From assembly GCA_019426215.1 (NCBI GenBank), contig CM033400.1:24226568-24290567 (forward strand): a stretch of 64,000 nucleotides of DNA, given 5' to 3'. The position numbers and the translations under genes were made by a program. The notes beneath the pieces are model-generated. The model was given only the letters and a program-made list of their open reading frames with translations, ran no database searches and had not been told where the DNA came from. Origin of the DNA: Buddleja alternifolia (lineage: Eukaryota; Streptophyta; Magnoliopsida; Lamiales; Scrophulariaceae). Position 1 is the stretch's first letter. Each line of letters opens with the position of its first letter. Shown in pieces: positions 1 to 10,960 of this stretch.

Positions 1-33
1 ACAAAAATTAAGAGTTTGAACATAGACACAATG

Positions 34-72
<39 letters not shown>

Positions 73-1569
73 CATTTATCCTTCCATTTCTTCTATTAGT
101 TTCTCATTTCCCCATACCACTATACCTCAGTTTAAGGTGTTGGTTTTCTTCGCTTTGTGGTTGAATTTTTGTTTCTCTTTTCTTTAGGTTGTCTCATTTT
201 GAATTTCTATACTTTAATTTCTTTTATCTTTGCTGTATTTACTTTCTACGTTTGGATTCATCATATTCTTTGTTTATTTGGTTTCTGTTTTCAACATGTT
301 GTATGTTCACCGGTTTATCGGATGTTTTATATTTTTATACATTATTTTCTCCTTTTCATGAATATACATCATATAATCAATAAAATTTTATACTGTTGAT
401 TTAAATTTTTATTAGATTTTTTTAAAAAAAAATTTCTTGATCTAATTCATAAAATGTTTTAGTATTTGGCAGTTGGTTGTCGCAACTTAATGATTTCATT
501 TTATTTTTTTTTACTTTTAGCCATTTTAATTTATTTATTTTAGTTATTTCTATTTGTTCCATGTCCAACCTTTTTTTTTTGTTTGATGTCCTCTCTCGAT
601 TTGAAAAGATTGGGAGGAGTCTTATAGTTTTTTGAATGATTTTACATTTCGTTTCGATTATGTTGAATGTTCTTATTTTTAACGACTTTTATTATGCATA
701 AGAAGAAGTGCACACATCTTTTGATTTTATACTTATATCATTTACACTTCATTCAAATAATGATGTAGTTTGATAAATCTTAAAATAATAATTGTATAAT
801 TAAGTTAGTTTTTAAATTGTTTAATTGTTCTTTTGAACTTTTTCTTCTTCTCGATTTTTTTGGTGCGTTTTCAAGTTTACTAATGCAAAACTTCAGTTAA
901 TTTCACTTTGCACTTTTTATTTAACGTAAATGACCAGAATAAATTGGTTAACATCTTATTAATCAGACATCAAGAGCAATGAGAAGTGTCAAACTTTCAC
1001 ACGGTAGAAAAAAAGTTATAAAATCAATTGTATAATATATTTTTTTTGTTTTGGTAAATAATTGTTATAGTTTATAATATATTCAATTATATCATTATGA
1101 GTTTGATATGCTAAACATATCGTGATTTTTTTTGGTAATTTTAAACATATTGCGATTTGTGATAAGACCTATTCATGCCAAATTTGTTAGTGCATTAATT
1201 TTCGAAGCTCTTTCATCATTCAATCCCCTTTTTTTTTAGATCCAAAAAGATGGTGCTACCCTAATGATCTAGCCTAACAAATCAAAAATATGGACTGAAA
1301 CTAGAAGGTGCAACAGTCAATAATTAAGAAACAAGGATAGTTCAGCTCAATCGTAATTCTTGAATTATAACTTTGTCAATTTTATGTAAGATAATAGTGG
1401 TGTTTACTACTTTGTTAGAGTTATTTTATATATTTTGTGAAGTACTAAAGGTTACATGGATAAATATATTATTTTTAATCGATAAATGATGAAACATAAT
1501 TTATGTCAAGTTACTTGAAACTATTACATTTTTATATCCGTTCCGTGCATAGCACGGGATATATGCTAG
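1..1569 (+). mobile_element. 3' portion of a non-autonomous Helitron
   Basis: The right border has the Helitron 3' signature on the plus strand: a hairpin (CCGTGC at 1543-1548, loop ATA, GCACGG at 1552-1557), an 8-base spacer, CTAG at 1566-1569, then T. Immediately after it, gypsy integrase sequence resumes, which fits insertion into an older element. The left end lies outside the window. Bases 1-543 recur in inverted orientation at 10173-10702. No Rep/helicase coding is seen, and the short ORFs here are AT-rich noise. The Helitron call rests on the terminal structure, not on a protein. Confidence 0.6.
37..69. repeat. (TA)n microsatellite
   Basis: Uninterrupted TA dinucleotide tract. The inverted copy near 10.65 kb carries a shorter TA tract at the matching place, so the tract length has changed since the two copies diverged. 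Confidence 0.9.
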
Positions 1570-3992
1570 TAATACTTAAGAACCAGCTTTAAGTTCCTCT
1601 GAAAACTCACAGAAGTCTGCCTATGTGATTGCAACTTCTCCTTTCAGTCCTATGTTTGTCAGCATAATATTTCATCCTTTTCTACGCCAACATAACTTTT
1701 CCTTCATTATGTGAACCATCTTCATTCTATCTTCTAACTAATGAATTGACTTCCAATGAAACCCCAAAATTGTAATGTCCTAAGTTGAACTGAGGTAGTG
1801 GATATCCATACAGTGCTTGGAAAGGGGTAATTTAATACTAGATTGGAAGTTTTGGTGTTATATCTGAATTCAGCATAAGCAAGCACTTATTCCATTTCTT
1901 AGGTTGCCGATGACACATACACCTAAGATAAGCCTCCACACATTGGCTCACTCTCTCTGTCTGACCATCACTTTAAGGATGGTAGGAGGAAGACATGTCC
2001 AAACTAACCCCAAGAGATTTAATCAACTCCCGTCACAACTTACTTGTAAAAATTCTCTCTCTGTCAGTAACAATACTAGATGGTAAACCATGTAACTTGC
2101 GTACATTATCCATAAAGATCTTAGCAATAGTTTCAGCAGTATAGGGGTGTGATAATGATATGAAATGGGCATACTTCGTAAAACGGTCTACAATAGCCAT
2201 AATAGAGTTCTTACCTTTAGAATTGGGAAGTCAATCTATAAAATCCATAGAGATGCAAGTCCATGCTTGATTAGGCATGTCTAAGGACTGCAATAAACAG
2301 GGATAGGGGATGTTCTCATGTGTTAACTCTTTGGCATGTATCACACTCCTTTACCCAATTCATAATATCTGTTTTAAGAATAAGACCAGTCCATAAAAAA
2401 ATAGCCTTAGCTCTCATATAAGTACCAGTTATTCCAGAGTGACCACCAACTACTGAGTCATGCACAAATTTAGTGATCTTGTGCTTTAACTCCACTGAAT
2501 ATTCAATGCATATCCTCCCTTGCAGTTTGACTGATCCAGTGTTGTAAGAATAATCTGGATGAGCATCCTTATCCATTAACTTAGCCTGGATAATCTCCTG
2601 TAATACCTCATCACCTTCATAGCTATCTTGAATTCCTTAACCCATGTTGGCACTGAAGCGCAGATCAAGGAACACAACCCTCTTCATCATGCTCCCTGCT
2701 AGAAAGAGAATCTGCAGCTCCATTTTTCTTTCCCTTTTTATACTAAACCTCATAGTCCATGCCTAACAGCTTAGCCACCCACTTTTGCTGCAAATGGACT
2801 CCACCCTTTGATAAAAAAAATATGCTTTAAACTTTTTAGATCAGTTTTTATGACAAAATGGTGCCCTCGTAAATAATGTTTCCATTTCTCAATAGCCAAT
2901 AAAATAACAAGAAATTCCCTTTCATATACTTATAAGGCTTGGTTCTTTGGACCTAAAGCCTTCCTCAAAAAACTATTAGCCCTACCACCATGCATTAAGA
3001 CTGTTCCAATTGCCTTCCCACTTGCATCAGTCTCCACTATAAAAGCTTCAGAAAAGTTTGGAAGGGCCAAAAATGGAGCTGCAATCATTTCTCTCTTCAA
3101 CTCATTAAATGTTGTTTCAGCTTCACTATTCCTGCGATAAGCATCCCTTAAGAAGTGATGTCAAAGGTTTACTAATCATACCATAGCCCTTAAAGAACTT
3201 TCTATAATAACTTGTCAATCCTAGAAAACCCCTTAGTGATTTGGTGTTTTTAGGTATTGGCCAGGTTGTCATCCCATCAACCCCTTCCTTTGAAATTATG
3301 TGCCCAAATACTCCACTTCTCTCTGGCCAAAACAACACTTACTTAGCTTGGCATACATTTGGTGATCCCTTAACTGCTATAACATAGTCCTTAAGTGAAT
3401 GATGTGTTCTTCCCATGATTTACTGTAGATTAGTAGATCATCTAAGAAAACTGATACAAACTTTCTCAAGTAAGGAGAAAAAACTTGGTTCATTAAGGCT
3501 TGAAAAGTCGATGGAGCTTTAGAAAGCCCAAAGGCATCACCATAAACTCAAAATGTCCACTATATGTTACAAGACTAGTTTTGAATACATCCTTTTCTTT
3601 TATTCTAATTTGGAAATATCCGAATCTGAGATCAATCTTTGAAAAGTAGCAAGCACCATGGAGTTCATCTAATAGTTCATCAACAACTGGAATGGGAAAG
3701 TTATGCTTTACAGTTAGCTGAATGATATACCTGTAGTTCACACACATCCTCCATGTGTTGTCTCTCTTCTTTACAAGTAGCACAGGTGAAGCATAAGGAC
3801 TTTGAATGGGCCTTATGATCCCTAACTCCAACATCCCCTTGATAAATACTAACTCCAACATCCCCTTGATAAGTAGCTTCAATCTCATTCTTCTGAGCAT
3901 AAGGGTACCCATATGACATTTATTTTCTTGGCATTCCATCAGGTTTAAACACAAAATGATGTTCAATATCTCTTGTTGGTCCCAAGTGGCAT
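1570..3992 (-). pseudogene. Ty3/gypsy pol remnant (RT, RNase H, integrase)
   Basis: Read on the minus strand, the order from high to low coordinates is reverse transcriptase (about 3966-3420, with KIDLRFGYFQIRIKEKDVFKT and a FLDD-type catalytic stretch), the RT/RNase H connection (3338-3126, with [13 protein letters not shown]), the integrase zinc finger (2576-2316, with HSGITGTYMRAK and CDTCQR), the integrase core (about 2300-1950) and the integrase C-terminal region down to about 1570. Several frameshifts and stops break it, so it is dead. The left side is cut by the Helitron end at 1569. The upstream side is interrupted by a solo LTR at 3998, and a short piece of the same element probably continues at 5639-5740. 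Confidence 0.85.
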
Positions 3993-3997
3993 ATGCA

Positions 3998-5633
3998 TGT
4001 TAGGTATATGCCCTAGATGCCAATGAGGACAAATAGATTATATAGGGTATTCAATTATGTTATACAAACTGATAATTAATAAAAGGCAATTATTATTCAG
4101 TTCATGTAAATCTTTATGGCATCAAATGAGCACTGAACAAACAATCCTTGTGCATTGAGGTTGACTCTTCGCCCTTTATGGAATAAAGATGTGTCACGGG
4201 GAGAGTCTTCTTCCTGATCACTAAAAAGGGAGTTCGCAAGTTGAGGAATCTTAATTAGGCATTAAGATTCGACTTGTATGACACATGTCCTGACAAGGAA
4301 TGTCAGTCGAACACTATGGGATAGTGAGACACGTGTCATAGATATATCAATGGAATTGATGTATTCGAACGACTCTCACAGTGATTCGATCACATGGGTA
4401 TTTACTCTGTGACTGTCAATAATTGGATTGGTGACCATGATAGTATGTGTGGGCCTTAGACCTGAGGGTTCATGAGCGATGTACTTGTGTTGTTGAATCT
4501 GTTACTAGAATAGTTAGGCACAATTCACCCTTTGGTGGGCCGACCTCGGAGTGTGATCTCAATGAGTCAAGAAACAGTTGTTCAGTGATCACCAAGATGG
4601 GATTCGTTAACTCGATAGTAAATAGGAAAGTATAATATGCAATCATATGCATATGAAATTATAAGTCTTTGGTCAAAGCAATGAAACTAACTTATGCGGG
4701 ACATGGAGGGTAGTTTGGTAATTTCATCATGATATGATTACAAGCACAACATTAAGTTCAGTGAGTTTGACATAAACCATGACTCTCACTTGATCGGGAT
4801 ACAAAGTGAAGGGGTTATACTCATATAGTATTTGTGGTCCAGAGGTTTGTAAATGATTTGTTCATTTCGTACTCAATTGGATTACGATGTGAGTCCACGA
4901 GACTGGCTAGGTGACACTCACATCCTTTGGTATTTCCTCCCATTACCAATTGAGGCGAACTTAAAGAGTCGTGCTATAAAAAAACGAACGGAAGGTCTTG
5001 TGTGTTAATCTTTTACAAAGATGGAATTAAAAGACCGCGTTGATTTATTTGTTAAATCAATGCATTAAATATTTTAATTTAATAGGATTAAATTAAATTA
5101 TTTAATTAAAGATTAATTAATTAATTATTTAATATGTATTGTAATTTAAATGGGATTTAAATTAAATACATGATTAAATAGGAGGGCTAAAGTCGAATGG
5201 GCCAACAAATCCCACCCACGTCCTTAGGGAGCCCTAGGTGGCGGCCACCATAAGGAGTGGAAGACTCCTTGACTTGTTTCCAAAGTAATTAGAGTTACAA
5301 GGTAACTTAAATACTTAACAAGTCATAACAACTAGGTAACTTAAACTAATTACATAACACAAGAGAAAAGAAATTCTCCGCTTGCCCTAGCCTTCCACTA
5401 CATCAAAGAGAAAGCATTGGAAGAACTTTTGAAGGTTCGTTTCACGTGCATCTTTAGAGACAGGAGCTCGGGGAGTTGCTATTACGCGAAGAAATATACA
5501 AAATTGAAAAGGTAAACAATTTCGTTTTAGTTTTTAGAAAACTATTAAAATCATTAAGTTGTTAAAGTGATCCGAGATTAGGAACCCGGAATTTTTTTTA
5601 TTCCGCTACGTTTTTACCCGAGGATTCATAACA
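3998..5633 (+). mobile_element. Solo LTR, copia family C, copy 1
   Basis: The 1636-bp unit begins TGTTAGG and ends CATAACA. It is flanked by the 5-bp direct repeat ATGCA at 3993-3997 and 5634-5638. No internal region follows, so this is a solo LTR left by LTR-LTR recombination. It shares long stretches with 5741-7398, 44941-46288 and 53901-55610, for example the opening motif around ATGCCCT and the block around GACCTGAGG. The family is assigned to copia because the 5741 copy is followed by a PBS and copia gag. Confidence 0.85.
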
Positions 5634-5638
5634 ATGCA

Positions 5639-5740
5639 AAGGTTCTAGAAAAGATGAGGGGGTTGAATAGACCCTGGAGTTTTCTCAAACTTCATAAACA
5701 TTCGTACCTTACAAAATGTAAAGAATGCTTAGGTTAATTA
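5639..5740 (-). other. Short stretch between two LTRs, probable gypsy flank
   Basis: This lies between the target duplication of the first family C LTR and the start of the second. By position it continues the interrupted gypsy element, but no protein motif is recognisable. Confidence 0.35.
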
Positions 5741-7398
5741 TGTTAGGTTAATATCCTCAAATGCCACTAGAGGATTAGAGAATGTTAGGACATTATTAAT
5801 TTGTAATTGTTTCACATCCTGTCAATAAAAGGCAATTAGTTGTTTACTATTATACTGACATTTATATATTGTAATCATCTATAAGTTCATGAACATAAGA
5901 GTTAGCTCTCTAAGGCACTAGTGGAGTTTGATACTTGTGTACTAAAATAGTCTGCAAGTCAATGATTTTCAATTGGGCATTGGAAATCATGAAGACTTAT
6001 AAGATATGAATTTTGACGAGAAAAGTGTCCATCAATCACTAGAAAGTAGTAAAGAACTCACATCATAAGTGCACTGATGCAGATAGTGGCACTCAGACAT
6101 GACTCGCATCGATTCTGTCATATGGGTTTTCATTCTTTGACAATCAATAATAGAAGTGATTAAATTGTAATAGGTATGTCTGAACTTTAGACTTGAGAAA
6201 TCGAGTTAAAGATATGCTTGTGATATTAGGTTTGTCATTAGAATACTTAGACCCAATTCACCCGTTGGTGCGGTCAACCTCGAACTGCAACCTAATGGTC
6301 AAGTAGTAGTCTTAACTGATATCCAAGATGGGATTCGCTCCCTCGAAGGTAAATATTATCATATGCGTTTATAAGTAAGTTAGGTCTTAAAGTCTTTGGC
6401 GAAAGCATTAACTGATCTGGACTTATTATAAATATAGCATAGTGTCAAGTTAGAGAGTCTGACCAAAATCCATGACTCTCACTTGAATGCGATAAGAAAC
6501 GAAGAGTTTGTATTCACACGGTATTTACAATAGGAAAGGTATAAATAATCCAATCATTTCATCTTATTTGGGTTACAATATGGACTACTTGACTGGCTAG
6601 GTGGGACCTATATTCAATGAAATCCTCCCATTGCCAAATATAGATGAACATAAAGAGTCACGCTTGAAAAATAAAAATCGATAGAAAATATGGAATAGTT
6701 CTTGTGGTAATATTTTAAGTATTGGATACTTAAAATTAATTAAAAAGAGGAATTAATTATTTAAACAAATAAGTTGGTTCATTTATAATTTAATTAATGT
6801 GTTAATTATTGGAGAAATAAAATTAATTAAATATCATATCTATTATTTTATTATATTAATTAATTGGACTGAATTAATTAATTAAATAATGGATTAGAGT
6901 GAGCTCAAATTGGTGTACCAAAAGGCACACCAAGACAATAAAGGATGGCCAATAGGCATCCATAATGGGCTAATTTAAGCCCAATGTATTAACTTAACTG
7001 ATATAAATATATCACATTAATTAATTCCTAGGTGATAAGTTATAATTAACACTTGACCCACAAGACAAAAATTCCTCTCTCTCACTAGCCCTAGCCGTCG
7101 GACATCAAGCTAAGTAAGGAGGAGATTTTTTCTGATCAAGTTTTTTCTGGCGAGACAATTTAGAGTCAGCACTTATGGACTGCTCGAATTATCAAAATTT
7201 CAGTCGGAGATATTCGCAAAGAAATTGAAGGATTCGAATTTGTAAGATTCTCCATTCACTTCACTACAACGGGTAAAGTATTGTTTACTCTATTATACAT
7301 ACGTCTGATAAAACCCCTGGATTGATCCTATAATGGGGAAATCCAAATAAAATTTTAAAATTCTGTTTCTGTTGCGTTTGATTATTTTTTTCCCAACA
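5741..7398 (+). mobile_element. 5' LTR of a copia family C element
   Basis: A 1658-bp LTR beginning TGTTAGG and ending CCCAACA, with a primer-binding site starting two bases later. This is the only one of the four family C LTRs still attached to an internal region. The 3' LTR and most of pol are missing: the element is lost after gag at about 10.0 kb. The base pairs before it (AATTA) have no partner in the window because the other end is gone. Confidence 0.8.
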
Positions 7399-7399
7399 G

Positions 7400-7412
7400 T
7401 GGTATCAGAGCC
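7400..7412 (+). other. Primer-binding site, initiator tRNA-Met type
   Basis: TGGTATCAGAGCC matches the complement of the plant initiator tRNA-Met 3' end used by most Ty1/copia elements. It lies one base after the LTR end, which fixes the orientation of the family C element as plus. Confidence 0.85.
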
Positions 7413-9263
7413 AAATCGCGGGGTTTAGCTTATGTAATTGACGTGTAAATCTGTGATAAATATGCATGGTTCACAATTTTTATCGATGCATGATTAGATA
7501 TGTGGATTTCGCAGTTTTTTGTGTTCTTGAGGGTTTTATTTATTAATTCTTTAGAAATTAATAACTCATATTTTATGTAACTTTGATGTGATAAAATAAT
7601 CACGAAAAGATGGGGATTGAAAATCCCCATCGACGATAGCAAAACTAGCCGCCGCTGTGGTGGCGAGAGTGACCAGTAGCGTAAGCCGCGGGCTGCTAGG
7701 CCGCACACGAACAGATTGGGTCTGCCATATGCAAGCCCAGCAGAATGGGCTCAATGTGCGAGCCCATTTGCACGAACAGCTGGGCTGTCGCTTGCGAGTG
7801 GTCCGCACAACGGTTTGTACGGACCAGGCCGCTGTGCTATTAGGCTCCACAGCGAGCCCACCCTTGTGTTTTTTAACACACGGGTCGGTCAACGATCGGG
7901 TTGACCCATGGGTAACCCAGGTATATTATTAAATAAATATATTTATTTAGTTCTTGATTAAAATTGAATTTTAATACAAAAATAAATAATTATTATTTAT
8001 TTTAATATTCCAAGTAATCTAATGTTAATTAAAGTTAGACTTTGAATTAAAGTGGATTCTTTCTATTGTGAAATTAATTTTTATTAAAATTAGATTTTAA
8101 TATAAAATTAATTAGCGTTCATTAAAATTGAATTTTCAGATAGAATCAATTAAATTTAATTTCTTCGAGAATATGAAAGACAATAATTGAATTTGGAATT
8201 TAATTAGAAATTAAAATATATATATTTTTCATGTGTTATGTGATATATATCATGTTTGAAATGTAATGTGATGGGAGACATGATTCATGGACTTAGGCTC
8301 GTTCATTTCTTTTCGATGGATTATAAAGGCCTTTTTGAGCCTATTTTTATTTTATTTCTATATTATTTTTATATGGGTGGCTTATATTGAAATGTAATAG
8401 TTAGAAATAGAATAGGCCCAAAGGAGAAATTCAAGTCGAGCCGAGGAAATACAAGAAGGTGCTTTGGAAGCTTTAGTGTAGTTTCTTTTTAATTTCGCTG
8501 GAGACATTGGCTTATCTCAATCTAGGAATAAAAGTCCATGAATCGTGTGTTGTTAGCTTTCTAGGATTGCTATCTTTTTATTTAATCCATGTTTATATGT
8601 TTAGTATAAGATGGATTAATGTGCAAAGTGAGACCTAATAAATAATTTGAATTCTCCCACTTTGAAAAATATTAAGTTAGTAAAGGGTACTAGGTATCCT
8701 ATCCTCCACTAAACTTAGGAAAAATTAAAATAATATTTAATATATAATATCATCCCTAACCAATGGGGGTTATATATTGAAATATATTTTGAATTTTTCT
8801 AAGTGCATGAAATGCCATTAGTGGAAACAAATTTTACCCCACATACCAGCAAAAGGCTGCAAGGTGAAACTCAATTGTTAGACTAATAGATTGTCAGTGA
8901 GTTTAACTTAAATTATTCATAAATCAATAAGATTGTTAAAACGTTGAGACTCAATAAATAATGGACAAAGGGATTGAGTCATCCATTTGATGGGTTGATG
9001 TTGGACATCACTTTAAATAGATTAATTAGGCCACATACCAGTAAAAGGTTGCAACCTATTAATCTAGTTAAAGAAATCAATCACCACTACGAAGCTTTTC
9101 AACGATGATTTCCTAATACCACAGTGAGAGTGTGGATTTTCAAAAAATGTAGTAGGAGCCAAGTTTATTTTGAAAGTTCTTAATATAAACTTGGAACAAC
9201 AATTACATTAGAATTTAAAAGTCTTTTTATTTTTCTGCAGTTATTTGCTAATTATGTCTCACT
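7413..9263 (+). other. Untranslated leader of the copia family C element
   Basis: No usable reading frame lies between the PBS and gag. A GC-rich block at about 7640-7930 stands out from AT-rich surroundings and is full of short inverted repeats (for instance GTCAAC/GTTGAC and the palindrome ACCCATGGGT). A motif of about 24 bases around CCACATACCAG-AAAAGG-TGCAA occurs twice, at 8839-8862 and 9031-9054. A folded packaging or dimerisation leader is plausible but inferred. Confidence 0.6.
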
Positions 9264-10004
9264 ATGACTATCAACCTATTGTCTGTACTACTTGAAAAGA
9301 ACATTTTGACTAGTCCAAACTATGTGGACTGGCTCTGAAACTTGAGGATAGTCCTCAATATGGAGTCACTGGGATATATATTGGATGTTGATATCCCAGC
9401 CTCGCCCGCAAGGACGCGTGCTAGTGAGGAGGAAGTCGCGGCTCATGAGAAATGGGCGGGTTCGTGGGTGTACATGTTGGGCTCAATGACAAATGAGTTG
9501 TAGAGATCTCACGACAAAATGGTCTCGGCGAGGGCTATTTTGCCACACCTTGCGGAGCTCTATGGTGAGCACAGTCGTACTGCTCGATATGAGATATCCA
9601 AAGAGGTCTTTGGAGCCAAGATGAAAAAAGGTCAAAAAGTTGGGGATCATGTCCTAAAAATAATTTTGAAAATTGAGAGGTTAGAGGCCCTCGACTTCAA
9701 CATGGACCCGCAACTACAAATAGTCAAGCTCATTGAGTTTGATCTGACCGTCCAAGATACCTTATTCAACTCAGAGCTGACGGCAGTTGAAAAGGCATAT
9801 TACCTAGCTATTCAGTTTGGAAGGACTCTTAGACAGATTCCTGCTTCACTTGCCATCCAAGCAGCAAGACAAGGTGGAAAGACTCCAAGATCCGATGTTG
9901 ATCTCGCCTATTATCGAGATTATGGGCATAGCAAACCAACTGGTTTTGCTTTCAGAGATTATCACAAGAATGGTCTACCGATGAGCGTCGACGAGCCAAT
10001 CTAG
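9264..10004 (+). pseudogene. Copia gag, family C, with two stops
   Basis: From the ATG at 9264 the frame reads SPNYVDWL, then a stop near 9336, then NLRIVLNMESLGYILDVDIP, GSMTNEL, a second stop near 9501, and an open stretch to 10004. This matches the N-terminal half of a Ty1/copia Gag: it aligns by eye with the Gag of element B (GPNYADWYRNLKIVLQSE and ASMTNELQKQ). No CCHC zinc knuckle remains because the element breaks off before it. It is non-functional. Confidence 0.75.
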
Positions 10005-10172
10005 ACAATGTTGGTCAGAATGCTTTATACACAGTCATTGGTAACAATAACAACTTATTCATCAAGGTCAAATCATGCAATACAACTAAAGAGATTTGGG
10101 ATTAGTTAGCTACTATTTGTGGTGGCTCAGCAGAAATCAAGGAAAACAAATTATCAATTTGTGGTGGCTCAG
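10005..10172 (+). pseudogene. Fragment of a different copia gag
   Basis: The translation reads roughly ALYTVIGNNNNLFIKVKSCNTTKEIWD, stop, LATICGGSAEIKENKL. This is the UBN2-type gag region of another copia lineage. A 17-bp direct repeat starting ATTTGTGGTGG occurs at 10115-10131 and 10157-10173. The fragment ends exactly where the inverted Helitron copy begins. Confidence 0.5.
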
Positions 10173-10960
10173 CTAAAATAAATAAATTAAAATGGCTAAA
10201 AGTCAAAAAACTAAAATGAAATCTTTAAGTTGTGACAACCAACTGCCAAATACTAAAACATTTTATGAATTAGATCAAGTGAAAATTCAAAAAAAAAAAT
10301 CTAATAAAAACTTAAATCAACAGTATAAACTTTTATTGATTATATGATGTATATTCACGAAAAGGAGAAAATAATGTATAAAAATATAAAACATCCGATA
10401 AACCGGTGAACATACAACATGTTGAAAACAGAAACCAAATAAACAAAGAATATGATGAATCCAAACGTAGAAAGTAAATCAAGCAAAGATAAAAGAAATT
10501 AAAGTATAGAAATTCAAAATGAGACAACCTAAAGAAAAGAGAACAAAAATTCAACCACAAAGCGAAGAAAACCAACACCTTAAACTGAGGTATAGTGGAA
10601 TGGGGAAATGAGAAACTAATAGAAGAAATGGAAGGATAAATGTAAATATGTATATATATATATATATGACATTACGTCTATGTTCAAACTCTTAATTTTT
10701 CTTGATTTTATGAAAATCTTAATTTTCATACTCTTAGATTTTTACTGATTTTATGGCAATTTTAATTGCTAATTTCCATTACAAATCCTCCCATTGCAGG
10801 AAATTTCTAAATTATTTGAATGCCAAGTACTTAAATATGGAAGATAAAGATCAGTAATTAAGTTTTTTTTCACTACGATTAAAAAAATTCAAAATTAGAC
10901 GAGTTGGGGTCAAACACCCCTTCCTATATATAATAGTATAAATATGTTTTACTGAAAGGG
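10173..10960 (-). mobile_element. 5' portion of the same Helitron family, inverted
   Basis: 10173-10702 is the reverse complement of 543-1 with scattered substitutions and small indels. Further out, on the minus strand, a segment near 10965-10925 (ATTTATACTATTATATATAG followed by GGAAGGGGTG) resembles the AT-rich 5' start typical of plant Helitrons. The inner side stops abruptly at 10173, so this copy lacks the 3' hairpin end. The exact 5' base cannot be fixed. Confidence 0.5.

Noticed and set aside
157..399. 80-codon hydrophobic frame, also present inverted at 10333-10578
   Set aside because: Phe/Tyr/Leu-rich translation of AT-rich Helitron sequence; conserved only because the DNA is duplicated, starts on a non-ATG codon.
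7566..7932. Open frames on both strands in the copia family C leader
   Set aside because: Overlapping frames on both strands with no domain, inside the untranslated leader; explained by GC-rich composition.
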